From positions 56,340,227 through 56,404,226 of the forward strand of contig NW_024881282.1 of the NCBI RefSeq assembly GCF_018691265.1: 64,000 nucleotides of DNA, written 5' to 3'. Position 1 is the stretch's first letter; each line of letters opens with the position of its first letter. Of the stretch, positions 36,864 through 51,400 are shown piece after piece. The notes under the pieces are model-generated. The model was not told where the DNA came from. It did no database searches and saw only the letters and a program-made list of their open reading frames with translations. This DNA is from Tyto alba. Taxonomy: Eukaryota; Chordata; Aves; Strigiformes; Tytonidae. A program made the translations under genes and the position numbers.

Positions 36864-39132
36864 CTATTATTTTTTGTACCAAAAATTATTATGGACCTCA
36901 AAAGCACTATTTTGACTTTAAGAAACATTTTTCTAAAAAGAATGAAAGAATAACAGAAGTGCTCATAAAAATATTTAATCAGTGGCCTAAATTAAATCTA
37001 GTTTGCCTTTCTGTAGAGGAATCATTAAAAGAAATCTTACTTTAAAAAAAATAACCTCCTAATGACTAAACTAGAAAATTACCCAATTCAGGTCAAAATT
37101 CTCTGATTATAAATGCTTCCCATTAAATTCACTTAGTTCAAAGTAGTGTGAAAAAAATCCTGAAAATCATTTGTCAGCTTACTTAAGTAACTACAGTTAC
37201 CTTAGTTCCCAAAAATGGTGTGAAAAAACAAATTTTCAAGCTTTAAAAAAACCTGCCCTTTAGAACGGGTACGTTTGAGAAAAACGTAGTTAATCTAGAA
37301 ATTATAAAGATGGCATTGACATTTCCCTTCTTGAGGTACTCAATAGTGCAATTGAGTAAAACAGGGTTTGGGGGTTTTTGTTTTTATGTTTTTTTCTGTT
37401 GTAGATATAAACCAAATGGCACTGGAGCATATGATGCCATTAATACAAAACTCCCTTCTGGAGTTCTCTTTATTAATAAGGTCCATTGTCAGTTGTAGCA
37501 ATGTTCGTTGGGTTTTTTTTCTGTCCAATCTATCTTGAAACACTCTGTAGGAAAACAAAAAGGTTCTAAGGTAGTTTACTAGTTGTATAATAGTCAAAAA
37601 CTGTACAGTATTTCTCAAATTACTCATCCATTATTGGATTTTGAATTACTTGACTATTCCGTTTCTGAGTCAAATCTACAAAATAACTGCACCAGTATTT
37701 CATGCTTGGTACAAACTCTCTTCGCATACGCAACTGGGATTCCTCTTCCAATTTATAGTGTATAGTAGTATTAAAGATAACCTCATAGGCTGGATAGTCA
37801 TCTCATACTTGTTTGCTTCAGAAATAGGTAAGTTTCTTATGAGCCCTAGCTAGCTAATTGATGAAACAGGTGCTGTATGGTTGTAATTAGCTGTTTTGTT
37901 TCTAGTGCATGTTTACTCTTTCATTCTTATCCCAGGTTGAAGAGAAATGACACTTGTAGAACAGCATACTTGGCTTATAAGAGGTTCTCAAACACAACAA
38001 TATTGGGTACAGAAGCCTAGATAGAGATTATTAATGAAATAATCATGGCAGTGTGGTCAACTGTCTTCATCTGACATAATGCTTTAAAAATCTGATGTAC
38101 AAAGTTCCACTCAGTCGTGGTGTCAGAGGGAACAAGTAAGGGCATGTAATCCAATGATTAAACAGTGCCTGAGACTTTTTTGCTCTTGTAGAACTAATCA
38201 GGAACAAATCTAAATGATAGTCACTGTTTGGCAGATAATGTCAATCTCTGCCCAGCCATATAAATTCTATGAAAAAACCTGCAGGTATTTTATACTGATA
38301 CTTCTGCATGACTGTAAGTACTGGTCACTTAAGTCTGTAGTGTAAAACTGTAATGAGAAGTTAGATTCCTCTTGTGTTTGTATTATTAGTTCGGTGGTAC
38401 TCAACTGGCAATTAACGATCCTGGAGTCAGCACTGATGAATGCTCCTTAGGTACTTCTCTGCCTCAGGTCCTGTACATCCGTGGCTAACTATTCCATGTT
38501 ACCTGATCTCCACAGAAGTGCTGAGCATGTGTCTCCTCGGTACTTTGGCAGCTTTTCTTCTTCCTCTCCGCAAACGTAGAAGGGTGGAAGAGGATTAAAA
38601 TGTTGTCTACCTTTGAGCAATTTGTAGCACATAAGGGATGAAGCGCTTCCCTTGCCAGCATTTAGAAAGAAAGTGAGATGTAGACACCCTTCTCTCAGTA
38701 ACCATAGAGGAGGAAGGCGGCGTGAGAAGTTACTACACAGTCTTTCTCAGCAGCCAGAGAGGAGGAAGATTTTTGTGATGACACCTCATAATGTATCGTA
38801 CATGTCACTTAATTCTCTGAATGTAGCAATTTCTAGATTTTATATTATCTGTTATATTATTTGATGACTGGCTCTCCACCTGTGACAGTTGAGTTCCACT
38901 TGGCTGGGTTGATTTCCAACATTAGATTCATTTTTTTTTTCAAACCTGTCTACTTAAAGTTACCTACTTTACAAACCACCTAAAAGAGCAGCTTCAGTAT
39001 TAAACCACTGTTTTGTCACCTCAGTTAGACATTACTGTCTTCCATGATATTTCAGTCATAAATGTAACATGTTATTTATAAAACATTAATCCATTAAAAT
39101 TAAACCTATTTTTCAATATTTATGATAGTCTA

Positions 39133-39212
39133 TGTACATAAATTGTATGTCTGTATATACTGTAAGTATGATGTATATAATGTAGGTTTGGAATCTGGGA
39201 TTTATGTATATA
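39133..39212 (+). promoter_or_regulatory. SLC38A2: Cluster of four Pumilio-type response elements
   Basis: Four exact matches to UGUANAUA lie within 80 nt of the distal 3' UTR: TGTACATA at 39,133-39,140, and TGTATATA at 39,152-39,159, 39,172-39,179 and 39,205-39,212. Pumilio (PUF) proteins bind this motif and usually repress or destabilise mRNAs. Local AT-richness raises the chance rate, so binding is an inference. Confidence 0.55.
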
Positions 39213-39393
39213 TTCCTCTCTCATTGTTACATCATTTCAAGGAGTTGTTCATGTTGTACATCTGTGTAACAGCTGTCAAAGGAAAGATTCTTTTACAACA
39301 AAGTGTAATGCTTACAAAAATGAAAGAAATGTGTTATGCTTAAGGTGTGTAAGAAAACACTCAGATTGTATTTATTACAAATGTATATGTTGC

Positions 39394-39399
39394 AATAAA
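39394..39399 (+). terminator. SLC38A2: Poly(A) signal of SLC38A2
   Basis: AATAAA, followed within about 35 nt by a GT-rich stretch (TTGGGTCC...TTGTTCAGGTT), predicts cleavage near 39,415. Further AATAAA hexamers at about 39,672 and 40,005 could serve as alternative signals. Confidence 0.75.
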
Positions 39400-39415
39400 C
39401 ACGAGTCACTTGGGT

Positions 39416-42400
39416 CCATAAGCATTGTTCAGGTTCACATATACTTTTTCTCTAAAATTTACCATGGATGTTATAATTTCCTGAATGCAGCAACTTAACA
39501 ACTTTTATGATCTAATGTATTTGTTAGGCCACCAAATTCAGGCATCCTACGGTACCTCTGTGTACATATGTAAATACCTGCTGTATTGTTAGAGGCCAAC
39601 AATCTAGCTACAGTTGTTGGCAGGGAGTGCAACACAGTTTCAATGAAACATTGTATGTTTGTTTTAACTGAAATAAATAAATAGGTAATCCTATGCACTG
39701 ATGTGGTGTTTTTTTTGGAGGGGGAGGCATCTGAAGGATTTTCTCTAAAGATGTATCGTTAAAAGTGTATCTAATTTCATGCATGTTTAACTTGGTTATG
39801 AGCACTTTGCGGGGGGGCCCAGGGGCGGGAAAAAAGGCATACAACAAAGTCCACAATTTATGCCACTACAGGAGTAAACAGAAGAAGTCTGGACATTAAA
39901 GAAAATGAGAGATTAAATTCTGCAATGAGCCTGTATTATGTCATTTTTTGCAGTACAAGCATACCTGGAGACAAGACTCAATGTGTTATGTCTTGTTTAA
40001 GGATAATAAACGAGTGAGTCTTGCCAAAAACCCTGTGCCGTTTTCCTTCAACTGAATCTCCAGGAGAAGAAAATCTGTTGTAAAAATTTTCAAAACTGGT
40101 GTGTCTCTTCCGCTTGTATTTTAGCAATTGGATACAAACCAAGTGCAGCATATCAGTTCTTTGTTCTCCAGAAATCTGTATCAATTCATAGGAATCTTTG
40201 TCTTTCCCAAATAAGACTTGGGTGTGACAGATGGGAGGTGTAACTTGGTGTGTTATGTATACAACAAAATGCTATATGAAAGGAACATTAAAGAGTCACA
40301 GTTAAGTACCCTGAAATTAGGAAATGCCTCAATTAAGATTGCTTTAATTACATGATTGCACAGTATTTTTTGCTGGAACCCCCAAGGAATTATTTTATTT
40401 TTTTACCACATTTTCCATGTGTTCGCAGTGTTTGTGTATTTGCTCAAACTCCAAAGCCCATCCTGATGAGGGATGAATGTCCTCATTTCTCTCTACTTCT
40501 CATTTTAATGTCATCTTTGTGAAACGCAAATTATTACTCATTTTCACAATGCTGCAAGGCCTGTAAGAAGGTGTTAATCAGTTTGCACCTCTGGGGACCT
40601 GAAGTATGGAGAGGCAGCACTGTGAAGCAGGCCTGCATTTGAGTCCACAATTCAATGTCCTGCACTTGCTTATTTTGTATTTCAGCATTTGCTTACATGC
40701 CTCTGAATCATAACTGCAAACAGGTTTTGATTGATCATATTTCTTGTAACAAGAGCCCTAAGCATCAAGTTAGCCACTTGGAAGGGGCAGTCATGCCTGG
40801 AAATGATCATTCTCATACCTCGCCTGCCATCACAGGAATTTCATAGCAGTAGAGAAGCCCTTTCCCTAGGATGCCCCTTGACTAGTTGGAACAATTAAGC
40901 CTACCTCTCCACCAACAGGCATTTCCATAAATTTAAATAATATGTGAACTAGTCTTTTCTACACACTTCCGATTCCTCCCAAGTGCTGGCTCACCCTGAG
41001 CTGGTGCAATGATGAAAAGAAGACACAAACAGAAACTGCACTGCGTGACAGTGTCTAAAATCCTGTGCTCTTCACCTGCTGCAAGGCCTTTGCTTCAGAA
41101 GAGGGATAAGCTGTCACTTAGGGTTTATTCACAGTGCTGGGATTTGGGAATCTCTTGAGTCCTCTGCAGATGAGAGATGGCATCTTTACCTTCTTCTGGT
41201 TCCCCTGAGGTTTACCTCTTTCTTCCCTGCTGGCCTTGCCAAGTCTGTTCTGCCCCACGGTCACACCTAGGCACGTCACGCCCAGGTGTTAGTGCAGCGA
41301 CTGGATCGCATCAGGTCATGCCCCAAGCTCCCCCCTGGCTTAGCGCCTGTACCTATTTGTAGGGCAGCACCACTCCCTGGCAGCCTGCATGCCCCAGTTT
41401 CACTTCTGGAGAAACAGATCAGAGGGTGGCTGGTGTAAGCCCAAGTTTCAGCACCAGAAGGACCTGAGATGCCACGAGGGAGCCTCCAGTCCTGCCCTTC
41501 TAGGAACATGGATATGCCATCCCATCTCCAGTGCAGATATGCCCAGCGCCTGCTTCCTCGGCCTTTCTGGTTTCAGTCTCTTGAGCATGACAGTCTAAAC
41601 CCCACCTGTTTTCACATGCATTTCCTGCCTTTCGGCTGTCATGACCGCTTGTCGGCTCTGTCACTCTTGCTCTGACCCCAGTCCGTTTGCCAGCTCTCCA
41701 GCATCATCTCTCCCAGCTCCTCTTAAGAGCCACCTTCTCCCCTCATCTCCTGCCTTTGCAAACACATGCCTGCCCAAATCCAGCTTCCACCCTTCTACAT
41801 TCACTTTACCCAGGCACGGCTAGAAACATCTTCCTTTGATTTTCCTAGTCTCTGCCCAGCCTGTCTCCTTATGGCCTCCATTCTAACAACAGACATTATT
41901 TTCTTGTTCTCTGGCCATCCCTCCAGCCCTGGCTCTCCAGCAGTCCCGCATGGACTCCTTTGGTGGCCTGGAGGAGCCCACTGCCACACTCAGTTCAGGC
42001 ACTTCTTGCCCCTCCAGCCTTTGGCTGAGTGAGGAGCCCTTGCTGCAGAGGATGGGAGGGGCAACTTTTCCCAGGAAAATTTATTCATTATTTTACTATG
42101 GGAAAACATCCTCTTTTCCCCGCTTTTATTCTCAAATGGGAAAAATCATTTAGACCGATTGTTTTTCCACACAAATGCACAAAAGCACCACCCTGCTGCA
42201 GTTACTCCTAATGGAAAATGTCAGGAGAAACACTGAAGCTAGGTAACATTTAAAAGAACAGAAATGTATTCCAGTAAGAGAACAGTCAGGTAATCCCAGT
42301 AACAGGTAGCCCCATCAACCATGTTTGAAAATGTTATTTAAATTAGAAATAAGTGCTATTTTTTATTTTCATTATTATTTACATATAATAAAGAGGGGGA

Positions 42401-45400
42401 AAAAGGTTTTCCAATTGCAGTACATAAATTGATAGGTAATATATGTTGGATAGGTACTAACAATAACATACAAAATCAGTATGGATGTTGGAAAGCAAGT
42501 GTAGCTTATATAACTAGTTTTTTGGTGACCTCTAAAAATCTTCTTCACATCATCTCCAAACAGCTCAGATTGAAGCAAAATTAAATGGAGCCAAGTGAGG
42601 TGTTGTGGGTATTCCCAAATGCTCATGAGTTATTGGGCCACAGCTAACATGATCAACCACATGCCTACTTTTTGTTAAAATAAATACCAATTCATGAACA
42701 GCCAATACCGCTCCTGCCTGCCCACTTCAGTAAAATAATTTAATGCACTGGTAGGGTGTCACAGGTCTGGAGCCCAGGTCACTACACAGAACAGACAGAC
42801 AGACAGACAGGTCTCATGAGAGGTGGAATGAGCTGGGAGCTGCCCCCCTAGCGCCTCACCCTGACTGCAGCGGTGTCACCTGGAAGCCCTGCTCGAACCT
42901 CCACTGAGGACTTGGGCGATGAATAAAACTGGTGATAGGCAGATGCTTCCACCATGGGCAGGACACAGGGAGTATGTCCCAGTAATGTGGCTGAGGAAAA
43001 CACTGAGAAAAACAAGATAGCGGCCAAAAAAGACACAGCAGATCCGCAGCTTCACTCCGTGCCCATCAGCAAACAGAAGCAACTAGAAGAGAGACCTTCA
43101 GAAGACAGGTGTGAAAATAGCTGCTGCTTGAAATATTTACATTGCTCTTTTAACACAGTTGGGGAGTCATCAGCTGTGAAACTATTGCTCTGCAAGATTT
43201 ACTAGACTCAAAATGAAAACGGCATATAAGGAATGTGTTTTTCTGGGGAACAAGTGAGGAAGTTCCTAAGAACACCAGCCTCAGGAAATCAAGCTTCCAC
43301 AAGGAGCTGTCGAAGAGTTACTAGAGGCCGGCACTGGGTGCAGGTATTTCCTGCTGAGGAACAGCGCCAGGAGCACCCACAGAGATCAAGCCAAAATGTC
43401 TTGACTGCAGGAAATGATTAAATCAGCATTAACACTGGCCAACCACCCATGGGGACCATCTGTAGCCTCCTGCCATCCAGCACAGAGGGGCTGCAGGCTT
43501 CCCACTTGTGCGGGATTTTGGCACTTGTTCTCTTCCCAAAGATTGGACAGGTGTCTCACCTTACTGCAGAGATGATGTTTCTGAGCACAAATAAGACTTA
43601 ACTTCTTCTGATCAGATTATTAAAACCATTGTTGTCCCAGGAAACATTTTGAAATAAATGAATCATGCTTGATGTAACGATTGTGGTTTGGGATGACTCT
43701 TCGTGTGTGTGTGCGTGTGTGTGCATGGTGGGAATAGAGGGTACAAGGGCTCTTCCAATCTACTTGGATTTACCTGGAAAGACAATAAGAAGTCAAATAG
43801 GGAAGTGAAGCTCACAAGTCCCTCTTCCAGTAAACCAGACAAGAGTCAGTATTGATTCTCACACCTCCATTATTTTTCTTGGTCCCAGAAAGGTCCAGAA
43901 TTCTCCAAATTCCTCCTGCACACTGTACTTTTGAAACCTGTAGTTATTCTGGTAACTGCAGCAAGCTGGCCTTTAATCTCCATTTCTTTTGCAAAAGCAT
44001 TCATTTCAGGTATGCCATATTTCACATACCTGGCTCCTTCAGATTTTAAACAGTCAGCTTCAACCCCAAATTGTTTATAAGGCACAAATGCAGCAGCCTT
44101 TCCTTTCCCAGGACTCAGCTCCAAGCTCTACAGTGAGCTCCTCTAAACTATCAAAGAAAATACAGGCCATGTCACCAGACAGGTCACACTATCATACAAG
44201 CTGTGTTTCAAAACTGAGTCAGTAGTTTAACATAAAACAAATGGTTTCATTTTTTTGCTGCCACAGATTTCCAGCCATCGTGGTAGATCAAAGGCAACAT
44301 TTCACTACTCCTGGACTTAACAGAACCAGTTTCCATCTTGTGGTTAAATTTCTCAACCCATTTAAACAATCCATATCTTGGATCAACACACTGCTTATCT
44401 CCAAGTCCCAGTGGAGAAGTCCTATGACAGTTATTATGTCTGAGCATGGCTAACTGCTAAAATATCCGTCTGTCCTCCTCTGCAAATTTTAGTTTGGCAG
44501 GGAACACCGGTTCTCTTCTGCATTTTCTAGCAGCAACTTGACCAAAACTAAACCTCTGTAATATTTCCTTTCTTTTCAGCATATGGATAAGTGTGGGAAA
44601 GAATCAGATCCTATCTTTGTCATCCAGAAACTTTGAAAAACTATGCAATCCTTCTGAAAAAGGCATCAGCAACTACTTGGAGTAACTACTTTGATTGCCT
44701 TCTTATTTTTATAAATAACAAGAAAATTTAAACACATGGAACTTAAAGTATTTTTACAGATCATTTTGTTTCTGTCAGTTCTGCTGTTATCTGAGTCAAC
44801 TTGCTTGTGTGATTCAGACTTTTCCCTTGCTGAAGTGACTAGACATGGTGCTTTCCCTGTCTGTGCACAGTGAATTATTATACATAGTTAAATAACATAG
44901 AGATAAAACTACAGAAGTTCCTCTGCAAGATCTTTCCTGCTTTCATTTTTTTCGCTCTTCTTCAGACTAATGCATTGTAGTCTTCCCTTCTCCCCTCCAC
45001 CACAGACACCCAAAACAACTAATTCTTCAAACTCTTGCAAGGTTTTGCAAACTTCTTTGGACTTCCTTTTTTTTTTTTTTTTCCACAAAGAAATGTCTTT
45101 ACTTTTCATTTGGTTTGTAGAGTTTCCCACACGATCTGCTCAGAGACTGTAAAGATGAACTGATTGCAAAGAGGAAGTACATAGGTACTTTTCACCTAGT
45201 CTAGTAAATAGTCTACCATATAGTTTTAGAGTGGGATTTTTTAAAAGTTTAAAAGAGATTAAATTTTTGAAAGACTCAGTGATAAAGAAGCAGCAAGAAA
45301 TATTGTAATATTATGGCAGTGAATATGACAGCCAACTGATGCTTTAATGTTATTAAACTATGGTTCATCTTCGACACTGGAGAGGGTAACTGAAAATGTA

Positions 45401-48400
45401 ACCACACAAAGTTTTCTCTACATCCTACCTCTGCAGCTCAGCTGTGCTTATCTGATACCCTGCACACTGATCTGTGTGCAAAACTTCAGGGTTTGTGCTT
45501 TTTTCTTTTAGCTGGTATTATGTCCATGAGCCACTTCACCCTGCAGCCTTCCAGGCAGCTGGTGGATGCAGAAAGATGCCACAGGGGCAAAGAGGTGGGC
45601 AGGGTGCTGAACTGGCTGCAAAGACCAAAAGAGAAGGGTGTCCAAGACAAAAACTTGAGGGTGTACTAATGAAAGGGATGCTTGATGAAAGGTCCCTGCC
45701 TCGTGGTGCCTAAAGAGTGGGAGCCAGAGCTAGTCAGCAGCCAGTTATCCTGTACAGGGAAAGGAGCTGCCACTGTTGGCAAAGTGCTCATCACAGTGGG
45801 GGCTGCCAGCCCCTCAGGTCTTCTTCTCACCCTCCCCAGCATGCTCACAAGCAGGTTGGTGTCACCCAGGGTTCCCACAAGCATGAGTGAAGACATAGGG
45901 AAAGATTGCCTTTTTTTAGAATTGGCAGTGGGTCTCACAGAAGCCACAAGCTATGGGGGAGGAAAACAAGTCAGAATAAACACAGGCAGAAAAAGAGACC
46001 TGGAGAGGAACAGAAGAAGAGAATAATTTCATGACTGTGAAGAAGAGAAAAAGTAGACCCACTGATAAACCAGAAGAGAGATGAGAAGAACGTCTGTGCA
46101 AAACATCAGAAATCCCAAAGAGATTTTGTGGTTGGTTGTTTGCCTCCTTGCTTTCCCTGAACAGGAAAGGAGGAAGGACTTTGTGGAAATAATCCTGGAC
46201 AAGGCACATATAATAGAATGAGTCAAGAACTGAACATCAGACAGCCCATAAACCAGCTCAATTAATATTCATAATAATTCAAAATTATTTTGAAATCATG
46301 TGAAAAAAGGTTGGAGAAAACCATATGTGTTGACAGTCTCCAAAAGAAACCTGAGTCATTACTTAACTCTTGTTACTTAGTGCCCACAAGGTGATCTTCT
46401 AACCCACTGGCACATTAACATAAGTAATAAAATAAATCACTATAAGCTAGAACCCTTTCCTGCTGACTGTGAGCAATTACTAGCGTTAAATGCTTAGTAA
46501 AATGAAGGAGGTAGCCCATCTGAGTGGCATGGAGGCCCAGATCACCATCTGAACATGGATTTTTAGAGTGCATAACCATTGGAAACAAGCCAAAAAGGAA
46601 TGAGTAAGTTTTTTCAGACTTCACTTCTTTCTGACTCTTAGTCAGAAATATCTTAACCTTTCCCTGTCCTGGTTTTCAAGCTGACTATGAGCAAACATCC
46701 TGGAAAACAGAGTGCTGGCTCCCAGCATGGCAAAGCATCTCAGGGCAGCCAAGAAGTGGTGGGCAACAATGGCTGGTGTATCAGCCATGGCCCTTGCAAT
46801 GGTCATGCAGCAGGCATGACCCATGCGACAGCCACTGCAGCCCCGGAGCAGCCCTCACAAGCAAACTGCAGGCAGATCATTCTTCCTTCTTCTAAATAGC
46901 CACAGCTCAAATACACAGGCATGGCTGTGCCCCTCTCCAGAAAAACGTTCTCTCTTGTATGAAAAGTTTTTGCAGTGATGAGTTTTGGTGCTACAAATAC
47001 AAGATGTAAAACTTACTCATTGCCTAGGGAAATGGTCAGCCTGGTCCATAGCTTTGAGGGACCCTGAGATTGTCTTTCTATACCAAAACATATTAGCGAT
47101 ACTGCACATTTTTCTAGTAGCTGCCAATTAAAATATTCTGAAACACAAGGATCATGTAAAAATTGCGAAGTCACAAAAAAGGTTCTGGCCTTGAATTAGT
47201 AAATTCACTTCCTGAAAATAAAATAACAGAAAACAGTAGGCTTGATGTAATTTTCCAGGAACCAGATAGGAAGGAAAAGAGGGTAAGTATTTCCTTCTGG
47301 CCAAGAGATTGATGGAGATACTCACATTTGAAGGGAGGAATTTGCCTTGACTCATAGGAAATATCTTTGTTCTTGGGGATTTAAAAACAGCCTTTGTGGA
47401 ACAAAACAGATGACCTGAACTATGCCTGTGTTTCGAGGAAGGATAACTTTGTCTATTGAAAAGAATAACAAGGTGAAGAAGTATTTTAATGGAATGTGAG
47501 GGCGATTCATTTTTCTTTATATCTAGCTGCACCAGAGGTAGCTGACAGTGGTGAATTATTTTAAAGACCGTAACAACACAGAAACCTAAAATGTTTAGAT
47601 TTTTAATAATTAATTTGAGTTATGTTGCTCTTGTCAAGCTGTTCACTTATCAAGAAGACACAAAAATGGATAAATTATTTGCTCTGAAGAGATTTCAGTC
47701 TTAACAGTGGTGATCTCATGTGTTGTTGGTACTAGATGTCACATATTTACCCCAGCTCATTTTTTTTAAACCTACCACAAAATTTTCAAGGATTAATTGA
47801 GGCAATGACAGAAACAGAGCTGCAAATCCCCTCTAAAACCCAGTGGAGGTGCTCACTCATCTTCTAATCAACTTTTCTATGCAGAAGAGTGGCAGGGGCT
47901 TGTTAAAACCGTCTTCAAACCTGACAGCATCATTATTACAGTCCCAGGATTGGGGTTTTTTTGCTGGAACATAAGCATTTCTACTTCAAGCACAATGATG
48001 GTACTAGAGGAGACCAGCAACCTTACCTGAACTTAAAGGCAAAGTTTGCATTCAGTGCACTGCTCTTGGGGCCCTCAGGGGATCCAAATTAAGTATATGC
48101 TTTAAGCAGCTTGAATGGTCCCACTAACTTTAAGGCTTATTTTAAAGTAGTTTTGGACTTAAGCCTAAAATAAGTTATTTTTGTACTCAAGTCCTCCTAT
48201 ACAGAATTAATTTGGAAACATGAAAAAAGAAAATGCAGCTCAAACTTTGCACTGAAACAAGCAAGTAACTTGGTCACGTGTTAAGAAAGGCACCGGGGAA
48301 AAGCCCTATGGCATGAGAAGAGTTACCCCAGCTCCTGGACCCGCTGCTGATATCTAATCCTATTACAAATAGTGCCTGGATCATTACCAAAACTGTTCTT

Positions 48401-51400
48401 GTGATATTTTCCATTTCAAGGCTGAAATGCCTGTGTGTGTTCCACAGCATCAGGCATGGCAGCCGAAAGCAAGGGCACGGCATCGGCGTGGCCAGGCAGA
48501 CCAACAGCGGTAAAATAAGCTGAGCTTCTGGGACACCTTTACCAGGTATTTGGTCTTTTTAGTTTTATGTGCTCTTAGAAATATTCCCACACATTGCTCC
48601 AGCTGTACCAATTAAGAAATTTCTCACAGATGCCCTTTCACGGTAAATGTTTCGAGGAACGCTCAGATAACGGACCTGAAGGTATTTCAGGGAAGACGTG
48701 GCCACTTTTGGAAGGAGAGTTCTTAGCAGGGGAATTGGGAAGACGAAGGGAACCGCCCCAACGCATTTGCTGTGTGAATATCTTTTTTCAACACCGGTGT
48801 CACCCTGCAGCCACCGCCATGCCGTGCAGGCGCCCTCACACAAAATGGCCACCAAGCGGGAGGGCAGCGGCCATGCTGAGCCCCTCGCGCCAGCTGGCAG
48901 AGCCACCATTACCCGCTGGGCGAGGTCATGCGGCAGCACACAGAACAGTATTGCTGTGGTTCCTTCCCACCGACTAATTAGTGGCCAATCTGATACCTCA
49001 GAGAAAATTAGGACAATTCCTGCCTGACGCTGGTAAGTAGTCGAGTTATGAGAAAGCAACCATTCCTTTAAATACACTTTTCGTTCTCTTCTTGTTACAG
49101 ACATTTTTTCATTCTGCTGTGATACAAGACCTTTTAACATTACTTTCTGTCTGCTAAGTTTCCTGTGTAAGAGGTACCATCCTAATATACTGTATTAATC
49201 CTTAAAGAGCATCAAACAAAGAAAGATAAAAATATTCAAATTTTGGATCTATTAGAATCCTCTTAAGAATTATTTTCTTGTTTTCCATTTCCTGTCAGAA
49301 TTTGATTTTGCAGATGAAGCTGACATATGCAAACCCTGATCACATCTTGCTATTAGTTTTATATTTAGATTTATGAGTGTGATTTAGGTTTGGTTTGGGA
49401 TTATCAGAACTTCAGCTGCTCATTTCTTTAACTCTGGGCTCTGAAAGGGAAGTGTATCTGAGGATAACACCACAATAGATCAATAAGAGCATTATATGTC
49501 ATAACACATTTCTATTAAAGATAAAGCGCTTCCCATTTCTTCTGAAAAGTGGGCACCTATCTCCCAGAACAGTAAAAAGGAAAAGAAACAAAACTGTATA
49601 TCCTAAACAAAATGCATACCAAAACTGACATGGAAAACAGAATTACACTAAAGATTTTTCAATTTGGATATCAAAGAACTAACACTGAAATCTTTCTATA
49701 TGTCTTAAACAGGACTGCAGAAAAACTGCAGTGTAGCAGAAGAACACATTTTCTCAGAAAAGTCCATTATAAAACTTGGGAGTGTCCCATAAGAATCATG
49801 ATTTATTTTGGTAATTCCCTCTGTGAACTTTGTCACAAGAACATATTATATCCATCCTTCACTTGCTGTAAAATGAAAAACGAGAATATGCTATCATATA
49901 TATCGAAGTTATATTCAATGAATATTTGTATCAAAAAGCATTATTGTAGCCAAAAATGCATAAGAACATACCCAAGACAAGTTTTGCACATAGAGATTAT
50001 ATATTTTATTAGATGAACCTGTCTAATTTAAAAAGAAAAACAAAACAGACAAAGAAAAAAAGCCTGCAGGAGCACAAGCTCTTGTTCTGGACTGAAACAG
50101 AAGCAGCAAACATAAGTTTCCCATGAAACTAAGTTTCATTGCACTTCACAGTCTTCTCTCTTCCCACCCTCATGTCAAGCAGGTGATGCATTACCCCTCC
50201 CCATACTTGAGGGGATAAATTTATCAAATCTCTCCATTTTGCTGCTCAAGTACCAGCTACCTTTTCTGTCAGGTGGCCTACTTTACATACACCTAATTTG
50301 GCTTAAAGCAGCTTCCCTCCACTTCCACCAAGCTTTTAAGTTTGCTTCTACATCTTACCCAAAGAAGGCCACGTGTGCTCAGAATTTTGCTTTATTCAGC
50401 GTGCAGACCTCAGCTTGCCAGCATCTGTTAGTACACTCCATCTGCAGGAACTGTGTCCCGGGTCACTGCCATCCTGCTTGATGTGATAACACAGAATAAT
50501 CCAAATGACTAAGAACCAGAGGGGAAGTTTTATTGCAGCAGCACAACAATGATAGGAACTGTTCAAGCATTAGTGTAATGATGCTAATAGCCTTGTGTCA
50601 CTGGCACAGGAGAAAATAAACACTTTCACAGTAAGAAATAATTTCTTAAGGGAAAATGGTAAGCCTGCAAACAAAATATGAGTGAATTCTGTATGACACA
50701 GTATTTTTAGACTGGATAAATTCAGGGCGGGGGGGACGGTCATTTTTGTTAGTAGCCAAATATTTTCCAAGAGCGGTTCAACACTAGACTGGAAAGTTAT
50801 TTTTAAAAGTTTTATTTCACTCTCCAAATAAGCAGTGTGGACTCCAGAACTCTGAGAGAGCATGCAAATAAACAGCCATACTCAAACATCCCCGAATGGA
50901 CCACCTAGGTTTTGAGCAACATCACCAAGATGAGGAAGGGCACAACATGTGCTTGCTGTTCCTGTGTCCCATCGGGCATACAGGGACGAGGTCTGGATCA
51001 GCCCTGTGGACCCAGGGCACTGGGCAAGGTAGGTGAGCTGGCAGTAGGGTATTTTAATTAACAAAGTGTTACACCCTGAAGCTAGTGGAAAGAGAAAGTT
51101 TTGTCTGTCTTTAACTAATGACATTGCCGCTCCACCCTTTCCATGATGTAACATGATATAATGTTATCTATGATATAACCCAGACTTAATAAAGAGAAAA
51201 AAGGTAAGGAAAAAGGCAGGGTGAAAAAACGTTAATTTTAATCTGGAAATTTTCCAAACATGAGATTAAAAAGATGAAGAAAAATCCCTCCATTTTTAGA
51301 AGTCACAATGCAGCACTGCTGCATGAAAAAGGCCTGAAGAAAGTGGCCTTCATTTGTGTTACTGTCCTCTTCACATTACACAGCTCATCAACTCTGTTGT

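Larger units (their letters stand above)
36433..39415 (+). other. SLC38A2: SLC38A2 3' UTR (about 3 kb)
   Basis: AT-rich sequence between the TAA and the first well-placed poly(A) signal. The inferred length (about 2.98 kb) fits the long 3' UTR known for mammalian SLC38A2. It contains a (GA)15 run at 36,830-36,859 and a distal AU-rich segment with Pumilio-type motifs. It is terminal-exon sequence by inference; internal short open frames are not coding. Confidence 0.8.

Noticed and set aside
49612..50016. 134-codon + strand frame
   Set aside because: AT-rich chance frame with no family resemblance.
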